This document shows, one piece after another, positions 51,666 to 60,105 of a stretch of 64,000 nucleotides of DNA. How positions within the stretch are numbered: the first letter of the stretch is position 1; every line of letters starts with the position of its first letter. Origin of the DNA: Lysinimonas soli (GTDB lineage: Bacteria > Actinomycetota > Actinomycetes > Actinomycetales > Microbacteriaceae). The DNA lies in NCBI RefSeq assembly GCF_042655435.1, contig NZ_JBHSMG010000001.1, forward strand, positions 310,001 through 374,000, written 5' to 3'. Below the pieces are notes generated by a model, which saw nothing but the letters and a program-made list of their open reading frames with translations, was not told the origin of the DNA and searched no databases. A program made the position numbers and the translations under genes.

Positions 51666-53015
51666 GTGCCAGCGCTCAACGAACCCCAGCAGAAGTCCAC
51701 CGTCACCGCGACTCAGAAGCAGGGGGAGCGCACCTACGTGCTCGACACCTCCGTTCTGTTGAGCGATCCGAAGGCGATGTTCCGTTTCGCCGAGCATGCG
51801 GTGGTGCTCCCCGTCGTCGTGGTGAGCGAGCTGGAAGCCAAGCGACACGACCCTGAGATCGGGTTCTTCGCCCGCCAGGCGCTGCGCAACCTCGACGAGC
51901 TGCGCGTGCAGCACGAACGCCTCGACTTCCCGATCGCCGTCGGCGACGGTGGCGGCAGCCTGCGCGTCGAGCTCAACCACTCGAACATGTCGGTGCTGCC
52001 CTCGGGCCTGCAGCTGGGCGACAACGACTCCCGCATCCTCGCCGTGGCGCTCAACCTGTCCAACGACGGGCTGGATGTCGTGGTCGTCTCCAAGGACCTC
52101 CCGTTGCGAGTCAAGGCGGCCTCCATCGGCCTCGCCGCCGAGGAGTACCGCGCCGAGCTTGCCGTCGACTCGGGCTGGACCGGCATGGCCGAGATCGATC
52201 TCTCGAGCGAGCAGATGGCCGAGCTGTACGACAACGAGACCATGTCGACCCGGCTGGTGCAGGACCTGCCGGTCAACACGAGCCTCGTCATCCACTCGGA
52301 GCGGGGATCGGCGCTCGGGCGCGTGTCGGGCAAGGGTCAGCTCAAGGTGGTGCGGGGCGACCGCGACGTGTTCGGCCTGCACGGCCGCAGCGCGGAGCAG
52401 CGGCTCGCGATCGACCTGCTGCTCGACCCCGAGGTCGGCATCGTCTCGCTCGGCGGCCGGGCAGGCACCGGCAAGAGCGCCCTCGCCCTGTGCGCCGGGC
52501 TGGAGGCCGTGCTCGAGAAGCAGCAGCACCGCAAGATCATGGTCTTCCGTCCGCTGTACGCCGTCGGCGGCCAGGAGCTCGGCTACCTGCCGGGCGACAA
52601 GGACGAGAAGATGAGCCCGTGGGGGCAGGCGGTGTTCGACACCCTCGGAGCCCTGGTCAGCGAGAACGTGCTCGAGGAGGTCGTCGAGCGCGGCATCCTC
52701 GAGGTGCTGCCATTGACGCACATCCGAGGCCGGTCGCTGCACGACGCCTTCGTGATCGTCGACGAGGCGCAGTCGCTCGAGCGCAACGTGCTGCTGACGG
52801 TGCTCTCGCGGATCGGGCAGAACTCCCGCGTGGTGCTGACCCACGATGTCGCCCAGCGCGACAACCTGCGGGTCGGCCGCCACGACGGGGTCGCGAGCGT
52901 CATCGAGACCCTCAAGGGGCATCCCCTCTTCGCCCACATCACCCTCACCCGCTCGGAGCGCAGCGCGATCGCCGCCCTGGTCACCGAGCTTCTTGAGGGC
53001 AACGAGCTGGCGTAG
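51666..53015 (+). CDS. PIN-PhoH protein (PhoH2-type ATPase/RNase)
   Basis: A 449-residue protein with an N-terminal PIN nuclease domain (about 22-165; Asp27 in YVLDTSVLL, Glu55, Asp119/Asp121 in QLGDNDSRI) and a C-terminal PhoH P-loop domain (about 235-449; Walker A GGRAGTGKS at 263-271, Walker B VIVDEAQS). PhoH2 relatives in mycobacteria are RNA helicases with sequence-specific RNase activity. GTG 51666 is chosen with GGAG 5 nt upstream; GTG 51642 and 51660 are open alternatives. The structured leader suggests post-transcriptional control. Confidence 0.9.
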   Translation: MPALNEPQQKSTVTATQKQGERTYVLDTSVLLSDPKAMFRFAEHAVVLPVVVVSELEAKRHDPEIGFFARQALRNLDELRVQHERLDFPIAVGDGGGSLRVELNHSNMSVLPSGLQLGDNDSRILAVALNLSNDGLDVVVVSKDLPLRVKAASIGLAAEEYRAELAVDSGWTGMAEIDLSSEQMAELYDNETMSTRLVQDLPVNTSLVIHSERGSALGRVSGKGQLKVVRGDRDVFGLHGRSAEQRLAIDLLLDPEVGIVSLGGRAGTGKSALALCAGLEAVLEKQQHRKIMVFRPLYAVGGQELGYLPGDKDEKMSPWGQAVFDTLGALVSENVLEEVVERGILEVLPLTHIRGRSLHDAFVIVDEAQSLERNVLLTVLSRIGQNSRVVLTHDVAQRDNLRVGRHDGVASVIETLKGHPLFAHITLTRSERSAIAALVTELLEGNELA

Positions 53016-53035
53016 CGCGACCGCGCACGTCTTGA

Positions 53036-53081
53036 GGGCCGGGAGCCCGTCGCCGGAGAAGAGCGGCGCGGCGCCCGGCCC
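53036..53081. terminator. Inverted repeat between convergent phoH and MFS genes
   Basis: GGGCCGGG (53036-53043) pairs with CCCGGCCC (53074-53081), extendable to 11 bp with one mismatch; the loop is about 24-30 nt. It lies between two convergent stops and is a candidate bidirectional terminator without T-run. Confidence 0.4.
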
Positions 53082-53114
53082 GTCCAGCGGCGCTCGGCAT
53101 GGGACGCCCCCGCG

Positions 53115-54332
53115 TCACGCGGACTCGGCGAGCCCTCGTCCCCGCACCAGCACGTTGAGCGCCGTCGACCCCGCCATGAGTGCCGCGGCGGCCAGCGGGA
53201 CCCACAGCCCGCCGTAGATGTGCGCACCGTCGATCGCGGCTCCACTGAGCGCCGCCCCGATCGTGACGCCGACCGACATCGCCACGCTGGGCCACGACAT
53301 CGCGACCGTGATGTGCTCACGAGCCGCGAGGGTCTCGATCAACGAGCTCGATGCGATGAGGATGGGGGTGGTCGCGAGCCCCGCGCACAGGCTCACGATC
53401 GCGAACCCGATCGGGCTGCCCGCGATGGCGAACCACGGCATCACGATCGCGAACAGGGCGCCGGCGACGGTGAGCCGGCGCAGTGGTGTGCAGGCGGCCC
53501 CGATCGCGCCGAACAGGAACCCTCCGCTGACGCTGCCGATGGCGAAGATGGCGAGCAGGATACCCGCAACCGCCGTGCTGCCCACGGCGCGTGAGACGCC
53601 CACGGCCGTCAGATCGACGGATCCGAAGATCAAGCCGACGGCCACGTAGCCGGGCAGCAAGCCGAGCACCCCGGCAGGGAGCCACGAGCGGACACCGCGG
53701 GTCGCCCTTGTGGCGCCGGTGCGATCGGGCACGGGGGCCGTCCTCCGCTGGATGAGCAGGGCCAATCCGCCGAGCAGCGATGCTCCGACTCCGACGGCGA
53801 AGCCCGCCACGGGGCTCGCGGCGGCAGCGATGATCGTGACGAGCGGCGGCCCGATCACGAAGGTGAACTCATCCAGCACCGCCTCGAAGGCGAAGGCGGT
53901 GTGCCGCTCGCGGGGTCCGCTCAGCAGATGGACCCAGCGCGCTCGCACCAGCGCGCCCGCGTCGATCGCCGACGCGCCCACCAGGAACGCGGTGACGATC
54001 CAGGTCCAGGGGGCGAGGGCGAACTCGATCGAGAGCACGAGCATCGCCGACGAGATCGCGGATGCCCCCAGAGCGAACGGCAGCACGCGCGTCTGGCCGC
54101 TGCGGTCGGCCGCGCGCGACCAAAAGGGCCCGGCGAGGGCCGAGCCGATCACCACGGCACCGGATGCCGCCCCGCCGACCGCGTAGCCCTGCCCCTGGGT
54201 GGCGATGAGCAGGATCGTTCCGATGCCCGCTGTCGAGCGCACCAGGCGAGCGAACCAGCCGGCGAGTGAGAAGCGCCACGCACCGTCGCGCACGAGGATC
54301 GCGGCATAGGGCCGCGTGAAGGGCAGCTGCAC
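53115..54332 (-). CDS. MFS transporter
   Basis: A 405-residue membrane protein with twelve hydrophobic segments. The cytosolic loop after helix 2 is WSRAADRSGQTRV, a degenerate motif A, and GGFLFGAIG appears in the second half. The substrate is unknown; the pattern resembles small-molecule exporters. No regulator is adjacent. It converges with phoH. Upstream (54333-54521) I see no gene, only a GC-rich spacer with the promoter of the divergent peptidase gene. Confidence 0.82.
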   Translation of the reverse strand: MQLPFTRPYAAILVRDGAWRFSLAGWFARLVRSTAGIGTILLIATQGQGYAVGGAASGAVVIGSALAGPFWSRAADRSGQTRVLPFALGASAISSAMLVLSIEFALAPWTWIVTAFLVGASAIDAGALVRARWVHLLSGPRERHTAFAFEAVLDEFTFVIGPPLVTIIAAAASPVAGFAVGVGASLLGGLALLIQRRTAPVPDRTGATRATRGVRSWLPAGVLGLLPGYVAVGLIFGSVDLTAVGVSRAVGSTAVAGILLAIFAIGSVSGGFLFGAIGAACTPLRRLTVAGALFAIVMPWFAIAGSPIGFAIVSLCAGLATTPILIASSSLIETLAAREHITVAMSWPSVAMSVGVTIGAALSGAAIDGAHIYGGLWVPLAAAALMAGSTALNVLVRGRGLAESA

Positions 54333-54509
54333 GTGCCTGTCCCGTTTCTGGCGGCATCGAAGACGGGAAAGCCCGTCGGCTGCTCGGGCCGCGTCGCCAG
54401 TTTACGGGTCGCCCGCGGTGCGGCGGCAGGTCTGGGCAGCAGCGGTCCGGGCGGCAGCGTCCAGGAGGCGGGGTGTGGATGGCCGCGGTCGCGTCGCGAC
54501 CCCGTGCAC

Positions 54510-54521
54510 TACGGTCGCCGC
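54510..54521 (+). promoter_or_regulatory. -10-like hexamer of the A24 peptidase gene
   Basis: TACGGT ends 6 nt before the ATG, with no Shine-Dalgarno. This fits the leaderless pattern seen across the window and fixes the start at 54522, although the frame is open to 54333. Confidence 0.5.
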
Positions 54522-55025
54522 ATGATCGCGATCTCGATCGTCCTCGCGGCCCTGGCCGCGCTCGGGTTCGGCGCGTCCCCCGCTCTGCTGGCGGCGTTCG
54601 CGATCGCCGCGGTCACCCCGCCCCTGTTCCGCACGGATGTCGCGGAGCACCGCCTGCCGAATCGCCTCGTCGTCCCCGCTCTCCTGGCCGGTGTCGCGGG
54701 CCTCGGCGTCGGCTGGCTCGCCACCGGATCGCCGCCGCAGCTTCCCCTGCTCGCCGCGGCCGGCTACGCCGGCCTGCTGTTCCCGCTCGCCTGGTTCGGC
54801 GGAATGGGGATGGGCGACGTGAAGCTCGCCGCGGCTCTGGGCCTCGCCGCACCGATCCCGACGGTCGCCGTGCTGTCACCCGTGCTGGCGTTCCTGCTCG
54901 GCGGAGTCGCCGCCGCGATCCAGCTGATCCGCCGCGGTCGCGGTGGCCGCATCGCGTTCGGGCCGTTCCTGCTCTCGGGCTACTTCGGCGCGATCCTGAT
55001 CGCGTGCGTGGCGCGCGGGCTCTGA
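54522..55025 (+). CDS. A24 family prepilin peptidase-like protein
   Basis: A 167-residue polytopic membrane aspartic protease. Asp39 in FRTDVAEHRLPN and Asp99 in GMGD (GxGD motif, residues 96-99) are the two catalytic aspartates. It lacks the N-terminal methylase domain of full PilD, like the short CpaA/TadV forms. Its substrate would be a type IV or Flp-type prepilin, but no pilus gene is in the window, so the partner locus must be elsewhere. Its stop is 2 nt from the convergent nuclease stop. Confidence 0.85.
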   Translation: MIAISIVLAALAALGFGASPALLAAFAIAAVTPPLFRTDVAEHRLPNRLVVPALLAGVAGLGVGWLATGSPPQLPLLAAAGYAGLLFPLAWFGGMGMGDVKLAAALGLAAPIPTVAVLSPVLAFLLGGVAAAIQLIRRGRGGRIAFGPFLLSGYFGAILIACVARGL

Positions 55026-55027
55026 AG

Positions 55028-55720
55028 TCAGACCGTCTGCGCGACGCCGGCCACGTCGACGGTCGCGGTGACCAGGATCGGCAGGTGATCCGACTTGCCC
55101 TGCGGCAGGGTCTCGACGCTGTGGATGCGCATCCCCACCGAGGTCGCGAAGTCGAAGTGGCCGCGCACGAACTTGTATCGCGTGTAGGTGCGCTCGTCGC
55201 TGAGGGTGAGGTCGTGGCCGGTCCTGCCCACGCGGGTGCTCAGGCGGTTCTTGAACAGCGGGTAGTTGTAGTCGCCCACCATGAGCTCGGGGTTGCCCGA
55301 GCCGAACTCGGCGAGCTGCTCGTGTGCGAGCGCGATCTGGGCGCGCCGCAACGAGTTCAGCGCGGTGAGCGGCGAGGCGTGGAACGACGCGACCGTGAAC
55401 TCCTGGCCGGTGGCGAGGTCGCGCAGTCGGCTCGCCAGCAGCCGCTCGTGGGCGGGAGCCGCGATCCGGTCGTGCCACGACTTCTTGAGCGCGAAGGCCT
55501 GCGTCGCGACCGAGGTGTAGCGGGTGCGCTGGTAGTAGATCGCCAGCCCCAGCCGATTCCCTTTGGTCGAGTCGGCGAGGTGCAGACCGCCCAGTTCGGC
55601 TGGAAGCTGCGAGCTGTCGCACTCTTGAAGGCATAGCACGTCGAGGTTGAACCTCTCGGCCAGGTCGATGAGCTCATCGGTGGCCTTGAACTTCTCGAGG
55701 TTGTAGCTCAGGACGCGCAT
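55028..55720 (-). CDS. Endonuclease/exonuclease/phosphatase family protein
   Basis: A 230-residue EEP-fold metal-dependent hydrolase. The signature residues are SYNLEKF (Asn), CLQECD (metal Glu), ASFHASPL (His), VGDYN (Asp and Asn) and KSDHLPI (final Asp-His). Substrate could be DNA, RNA, phospholipid or another phosphoester; the short length without signal peptide points to a cytosolic role. It lies 5 nt downstream of the fumC stop on the same strand. Confidence 0.85.
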   Translation of the reverse strand: MRVLSYNLEKFKATDELIDLAERFNLDVLCLQECDSSQLPAELGGLHLADSTKGNRLGLAIYYQRTRYTSVATQAFALKKSWHDRIAAPAHERLLASRLRDLATGQEFTVASFHASPLTALNSLRRAQIALAHEQLAEFGSGNPELMVGDYNYPLFKNRLSTRVGRTGHDLTLSDERTYTRYKFVRGHFDFATSVGMRIHSVETLPQGKSDHLPILVTATVDVAGVAQTV

Positions 55721-55725
55721 CGGGG

Positions 55726-57126
55726 TCAGCCGGGGTGGGTCATCGAGAGCACGTCGAGCGCGCGATCGAGCTGCTCGAGGGTGACCTCGCCGCGCTCGAC
55801 GAAACCGAGATCGATGACCGACTCGCGGATCGTCAGGCCCTCGGCCACGGCGTGCTTGGCGATCTTGGCGGCGTTCTCGTAGCCGATGATCTTGTTGAGC
55901 GGGGTGACGATCGAGGGCGACGACTCGGCCATGGCGCGGGCGCGGTCGAGGTTGGCCTCGAGCCCGTCGACCGTCGTGTCGGCGAGCAGTCGCGTCGAGT
56001 TCGCGAGCAGGCGGATCGACTCGAGCAGCGCCGTGCCCATGACCGGGATCGCGACGTTGAGCTCGAAGTTGCCGCTGGCCCCGGCCCAGGCGATCGTGGA
56101 GTCGTTGCCCATGACGCGGGCGGCGACCATGATCACGGCCTCGGGAACCACGGGGTTCACCTTGCCGGGCATGATCGAGCTGCCCGGCTGAAGGTCGGGG
56201 ATGTGGATCTCATTGAGGCCCGTGTTGGGGCCGGACCCCATCCAGCGCAGGTCGTTGCAGATCTTGATGAGCGAGACCGCGAGAACGCGCAGGGCTCCGG
56301 ATGCCTCCACGAGTCCGTCGCGTGCGCCCTGCGCCTCGAAGTGGTCGACCGCCTCGGTGATCGGCAGGGTCGTCGACTCGGCGAGGATCGCGATGACCTT
56401 CTGCGAGAAGCCCGCGGGGGTGTTGATCCCGGTGCCGACCGCCGTGCCGCCCAGCGGCACCTCGGCGACGCGGGGGAGCGCGGCCTCGACCCGCTCGATC
56501 CCGAGACGGATCTGGCGAGCGTAGCCGCCGAACTCCTGGCCCAGGGTGACCGGGGTGGCATCCATCAGGTGGGTGCGGCCCGACTTGACGGCGCCGGCCC
56601 AGAGCGTCGCCTTCTTCTCGAGCGAGACCGCCAGGTGGTCGAGGGCCGGAACGAGGTCGTTGATGAGCGCACCCGTGACGGCGACGTGCACCGAGGTGGG
56701 GAAGACGTCGTTGCTGGACTGCGAGGCGTTGACGTGGTCGTTGGGGTGCACCGGCGCGCCCAGCTTCTGGGTGGCGAGGGTTGCGAGCACCTCGTTGATG
56801 TTCATGTTCGAGCTCGTGCCCGAGCCGGTCTGGTAGGTGTCGATCGGGAACTGATCGTGGTGCGCGCCCGCGATGACCTCGTCGGCGGCCGCGACGATGG
56901 CGTCGGCGATGGGAGCCGACACGGTGCCCAGCTCTTTGTTGACGAGGGCCGCGGCCCGTTTGATCCGCGCCAGGGCGACGATCTGACCCGGCTCGAGGCC
57001 GGAACCCGAGATCGGGAAGTTCTCGACCGCGCGCTGGGTCTGCGCCCCGTAGAGCGCGTCGAAGGGGACCTTCACCTCGCCCATGGTGTCGTGCTCGATA
57101 CGGAACTGCTGCGGGGCGCTGCTCAC
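55726..57126 (-). CDS. fumC: Class II fumarate hydratase
   Basis: A 466-residue enzyme of the citric acid cycle that interconverts fumarate and malate. The signature GSSIMPGKVNPV, with the catalytic Ser loop, is near residue 318. TGSGTSSNMNINEV and HVNASQSSNDVFPTS mark the substrate sites. The frame is open to 57189, but GTG 57126 matches the family start and GGAAGG lies upstream. It follows carbonic anhydrase with 43 nt between. Confidence 0.95.
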   Translation of the reverse strand: MSSAPQQFRIEHDTMGEVKVPFDALYGAQTQRAVENFPISGSGLEPGQIVALARIKRAAALVNKELGTVSAPIADAIVAAADEVIAGAHHDQFPIDTYQTGSGTSSNMNINEVLATLATQKLGAPVHPNDHVNASQSSNDVFPTSVHVAVTGALINDLVPALDHLAVSLEKKATLWAGAVKSGRTHLMDATPVTLGQEFGGYARQIRLGIERVEAALPRVAEVPLGGTAVGTGINTPAGFSQKVIAILAESTTLPITEAVDHFEAQGARDGLVEASGALRVLAVSLIKICNDLRWMGSGPNTGLNEIHIPDLQPGSSIMPGKVNPVVPEAVIMVAARVMGNDSTIAWAGASGNFELNVAIPVMGTALLESIRLLANSTRLLADTTVDGLEANLDRARAMAESSPSIVTPLNKIIGYENAAKIAKHAVAEGLTIRESVIDLGFVERGEVTLEQLDRALDVLSMTHPG

Positions 57127-57169
57127 GGTGAAGGGCCTTCCTACGGGTGCTCTGTGCTGGATGGAATGG

Positions 57170-57829
57170 TCAGCTGGTGGCGAGCTCACCGATCATGACG
57201 TCGGGAACCACGCGGCCTTCGAGCAGCCGGTAGTTCGCGCCGACGACAGCCAGCGTACCGGCGGCGACGGCGAGGCTGATGAGTTCAGAGCTCTCGAGCA
57301 GTTCGGCGACCGTGTCGCGCAGGTGCTCGCGCACCACCTCGCCGATGTCGGGGGAGTGGTCATGGTCGATCGGACCGTCGAAGCCGTCGTGGTGCTCGGA
57401 CGCGATCACGCGCTGCACGGCGGGCGCGATCGGGGCGATCAGCTGGGCGATGTGCGGGGGCAGCGGATCGGCATCCGGTCGCGTGGAGTCGATCGCGGCG
57501 CGCACCGCGCCGCACTGGTCGTGACCGAGCACCACGATGAGGGGGACGTGCAGCACGGCGACCGCGTACTCGAGCGACCCGATGACGGAGTCCGAGATGA
57601 CCTGGCCCGCGTTGCGCACCACGAACAGGTCGCCGAGACCCTTGTCGAAGATGATCTCGGCCGCCAGTCGCGAGTCGCTGCAGCCGAACAGGGCGGCGAT
57701 GGGCTCCTGCGCCGCCGCGAGCTGCTCGCGGCGCTCCACATCCTGACGCGGATGCAGCGGCTCACCCGCGACGAACCGCTCGTTGCCGCGCGCCATCTCG
57801 TGCCAGACGCGGGCCGGAGTGCGGGTCAT
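57170..57829 (-). CDS. Beta-class carbonic anhydrase
   Basis: A 219-residue zinc enzyme interconverting CO2 and bicarbonate. The ligands are Cys50 (GCSDSR, with the Asp52-Arg54 dyad), His103 and Cys106 (LGHDQCGAV). Length and order are typical of bacterial beta-CAs. ATG 57829 overlaps the DUF4245 stop by 4 nt, so the two are coupled. Confidence 0.93.
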   Translation of the reverse strand: MTRTPARVWHEMARGNERFVAGEPLHPRQDVERREQLAAAQEPIAALFGCSDSRLAAEIIFDKGLGDLFVVRNAGQVISDSVIGSLEYAVAVLHVPLIVVLGHDQCGAVRAAIDSTRPDADPLPPHIAQLIAPIAPAVQRVIASEHHDGFDGPIDHDHSPDIGEVVREHLRDTVAELLESSELISLAVAAGTLAVVGANYRLLEGRVVPDVMIGELATS

Positions 57830-58485
57830 CCGTTCAACTCCTTGGTGATCTCGGTGGCCAGAGTCGCGAACTCCGAGTCGGAGGCCGTCCCGGCCAGCAC
57901 GACCGTGCTCGCGCCGACCGTCGTGACGAGGGCGTAGGCCAGGTTGCCGGGGTTCGAGTCGGCGCGGTGGTCGTAGACCTGCCAGCGGGACCCGTCGAAG
58001 CTCGTCTGGCCGGTCGCCTTCTTGTCGTGAAGCTGCGAGGCGATCCAGCTGGCGTTGGCGTCGAGACCCTGAACGAGTCCGATGTACTGCGTGCTCGGGG
58101 TCAGCAGACCGATCTGCCAGCTGGCGATCCCGTCGGACGAGGATGCGGCGTCGACCAGCTCGGCGCGATTGGCCGACCAGCCCTTCGGCAGGGTCGGCAC
58201 GAGAAGCGGAGTCGACACCGACGGCTGCGCGTCTCGCGCCACAGCCGCGTAGTCGACCGCCTTCGGAGCGCCCGCCTGATCGGGTCGCACCACCACGACC
58301 ACGATGACGAAGACGACGAGCAGCGAGGCGGCCAGGGCGATCACCAGGTTGAGCACGGTCTGGTTGCTGCGGTGCGCGACGGTCGCCGCGGCCTTGCGGT
58401 CGGCCGTCTCCTGCGGGGTCTCGGCGCGGCCGAGTTCGGCGACGATCGGGCGTCCGCTGTCGTCGAGGCCCTTGCGGTCGTTCAC
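57826..58485 (-). CDS. DUF4245 domain-containing membrane protein
   Basis: A 219-residue protein of unknown function with a cytosolic start, a membrane helix (about 42-63, LVIALAASLLVVFVIVVVVV region) and an extracytoplasmic DUF4245 domain (PTLPKGWSANRAEL, WQIGLLTPSTQYIGLVQG). GTG 58485 overlaps the xseB stop by GTGA, so it belongs to the xseA-xseB unit. The xse-DUF4245 neighbourhood recurs in actinobacteria; its meaning is not known. Confidence 0.85.
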   Translation of the reverse strand: MNDRKGLDDSGRPIVAELGRAETPQETADRKAAATVAHRSNQTVLNLVIALAASLLVVFVIVVVVVRPDQAGAPKAVDYAAVARDAQPSVSTPLLVPTLPKGWSANRAELVDAASSSDGIASWQIGLLTPSTQYIGLVQGLDANASWIASQLHDKKATGQTSFDGSRWQVYDHRADSNPGNLAYALVTTVGASTVVLAGTASDSEFATLATEITKELNG

Positions 58486-58754
58486 GACTCGGCGGGCGGG
58501 GCGCCGGCGGAGGTGGTGCTGCCCGCGCCGCCGGTGGCCGCGTTGCGGGCGGCGTCGAGGCGCTCCTTGGCGCCCATCAGCCACTGCTCGCAGCGTCGGG
58601 CGAGAGCCTCACCGCGCTCCCACAGGGCGAGCGACTGCTCGAGGGTCACCGACCCCTGCTCGAGTTCGTTGACGACGCGGACGAGTTCGTCACGCGCCTG
58701 CTCATAGCTGAGTTCGGCGATGTCGGCGGGGTTCTGGATGCCGGATTCGGCCAT
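58482..58754 (-). CDS. xseB: Exodeoxyribonuclease VII small subunit
   Basis: A 90-residue XseB with the conserved LSYEQARDELVRVVNELEQGSVTLEQSLALWERGEALARRCEQWL-type helical core (residues 14-57) that binds XseA, and an Ala-rich tail. Exo VII degrades single-stranded DNA. TAGACT lies 7 nt before the ATG on the minus strand, so it can be transcribed separately from xseA, 10 nt upstream. Confidence 0.93.
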   Translation of the reverse strand: MAESGIQNPADIAELSYEQARDELVRVVNELEQGSVTLEQSLALWERGEALARRCEQWLMGAKERLDAARNAATGGAGSTTSAGAPPAES

Positions 58755-58764
58755 GGTGTCGAGT

Positions 58765-60048
58765 CTACCCGCGGCTCGGAACCGGCTCGTCGGCCGTCGT
58801 GCCGACGGGGGAATCCGCGTCGCCGACGGTCACGGGGAGGGATCCGTCGGCCAGCGTGAGGCGCAGCGGCTCGCCGGTCTCGGCGTCGGCGGCCGCACGC
58901 AGGATGGCGCCGTCGGCGCGCTGCGCGATGGCGTAGCCGCGTTCGAGCGTGCGCTTCGGCGAGAGGGCACGCAGCTGCCCGGTCAGCTCGGAGATCCGCA
59001 GGCTGGCGCGGTCGATCCGGTGGTCCATCAACTCGGAACCGCGGGCGACCCAGCGGGTGAGTTCCTCGGAGCGGGTCTGGATCAGCCAGCTCGGATCGGC
59101 GAGGGCGGGACGGGAACGGATGTGGCCGATCCGGTCGATCTCGGCGGTCACGAACCCCGTGACCCGCGTGAGCATGCGCGCGCGAGCCTGCCGAACGCGA
59201 GCCAGCTCGTCGGCGACGTCGGGGACGACCCGCTTCGCGGCATCCGTCGGGGTCGAGGCGCGCAGGTCGGCGACCTCGTCGAGCAGCGGGCGGTCGGCTT
59301 CGTGCCCGATCGAGCTTACCAAGGGGGTCACGCAGGCGGCTGCGGTGCGTACCAGCTGCTCGTCGCTGAAGGTCAGCAGGTTCTGGAAGTCGCCGCCGCC
59401 CCGGGCGACGATGATGACGTCGACCTCGGGATCGGCATCCAGTTCGCGGATCGCGGCCGAGACGTCGGCGGCCGCCCTGTCGCCCTGAACGGCGGCATGC
59501 CGCACGCGGAAGCGCACCTCGGGCCAGCGGAGCTGTGCGTTGCGCAGCACGTCTTTCTCGGCATCCGAGTCCTTGCCGGTGATCAGGCCGATGCACCCCG
59601 GCAGGAAGGGCAGCGGCACCTTGCGGTCGAGCGAGAAGAGCCCCTCCTCGGCGAGCTGGCGGCGCAGCCGCTCGAGCCGCTCGAGGAGGTCGCCCAGCCC
59701 GACGTGGCGCAGTTCGTAGACCTGCATCGTGAGCGTGCCGCCCTTGGGCCAGAAGTTCGGCTTGAGCAGCGCGATCACGCGATCGCCCTGCTTGAACTCC
59801 TCGCTGAACTTGGCGCGGGTCGACGACCAGACCGTGAACGAGAGCGTCGCGTCCTGTTCGAGGTCTTTCAACTTGCCGTAGACGTTGCCGCCCGAGACGC
59901 CCCACTGGGTGATCTCGCCCTCGGTCCAGACGGTGCCGAGCCGGTCGATGTAGCCCTTCAGCTTGCCGGCGAGCAGGGCGACCGGCCAGGGCGAGTCGGG
60001 GGTCGAGGGCGCGCTGCCGTCGGCCGGCGCTGACGCGGTGTCGGTCAT
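58765..60048 (-). CDS. xseA: Exodeoxyribonuclease VII large subunit
   Basis: A 427-residue XseA, the catalytic subunit. The N-terminal OB fold (LKGYIDRLGTVWTEGEIT near 28-45) is followed by the nuclease domain (CIGLITGKDSDA near 150, IVARGGGDFQNLLTFSDE near 215, SSIGHEADRPLLDEVADLRASTPTDAA (Gly-His region) near 245-270) and a C-terminal helical part ending with the FGYAI-like RGYAIAQ. TAGCCT is 6 nt before the ATG, suggesting a leaderless start. Confidence 0.95.
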   Translation of the reverse strand: MTDTASAPADGSAPSTPDSPWPVALLAGKLKGYIDRLGTVWTEGEITQWGVSGGNVYGKLKDLEQDATLSFTVWSSTRAKFSEEFKQGDRVIALLKPNFWPKGGTLTMQVYELRHVGLGDLLERLERLRRQLAEEGLFSLDRKVPLPFLPGCIGLITGKDSDAEKDVLRNAQLRWPEVRFRVRHAAVQGDRAAADVSAAIRELDADPEVDVIIVARGGGDFQNLLTFSDEQLVRTAAACVTPLVSSIGHEADRPLLDEVADLRASTPTDAAKRVVPDVADELARVRQARARMLTRVTGFVTAEIDRIGHIRSRPALADPSWLIQTRSEELTRWVARGSELMDHRIDRASLRISELTGQLRALSPKRTLERGYAIAQRADGAILRAAADAETGEPLRLTLADGSLPVTVGDADSPVGTTADEPVPSRG

Positions 60049-60105
60049 GCCGTCAGGCTACGGGATGCCGCGGACGCCCGTCCGGCGACGAGTCACCGTG
60101 CCGGC

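Noticed and set aside
54522..55025. Part of a pilus (tad) locus
   Set aside because: A short prepilin peptidase alone is not sufficient; neighbours are fumC-side metabolic genes and an MFS gene.
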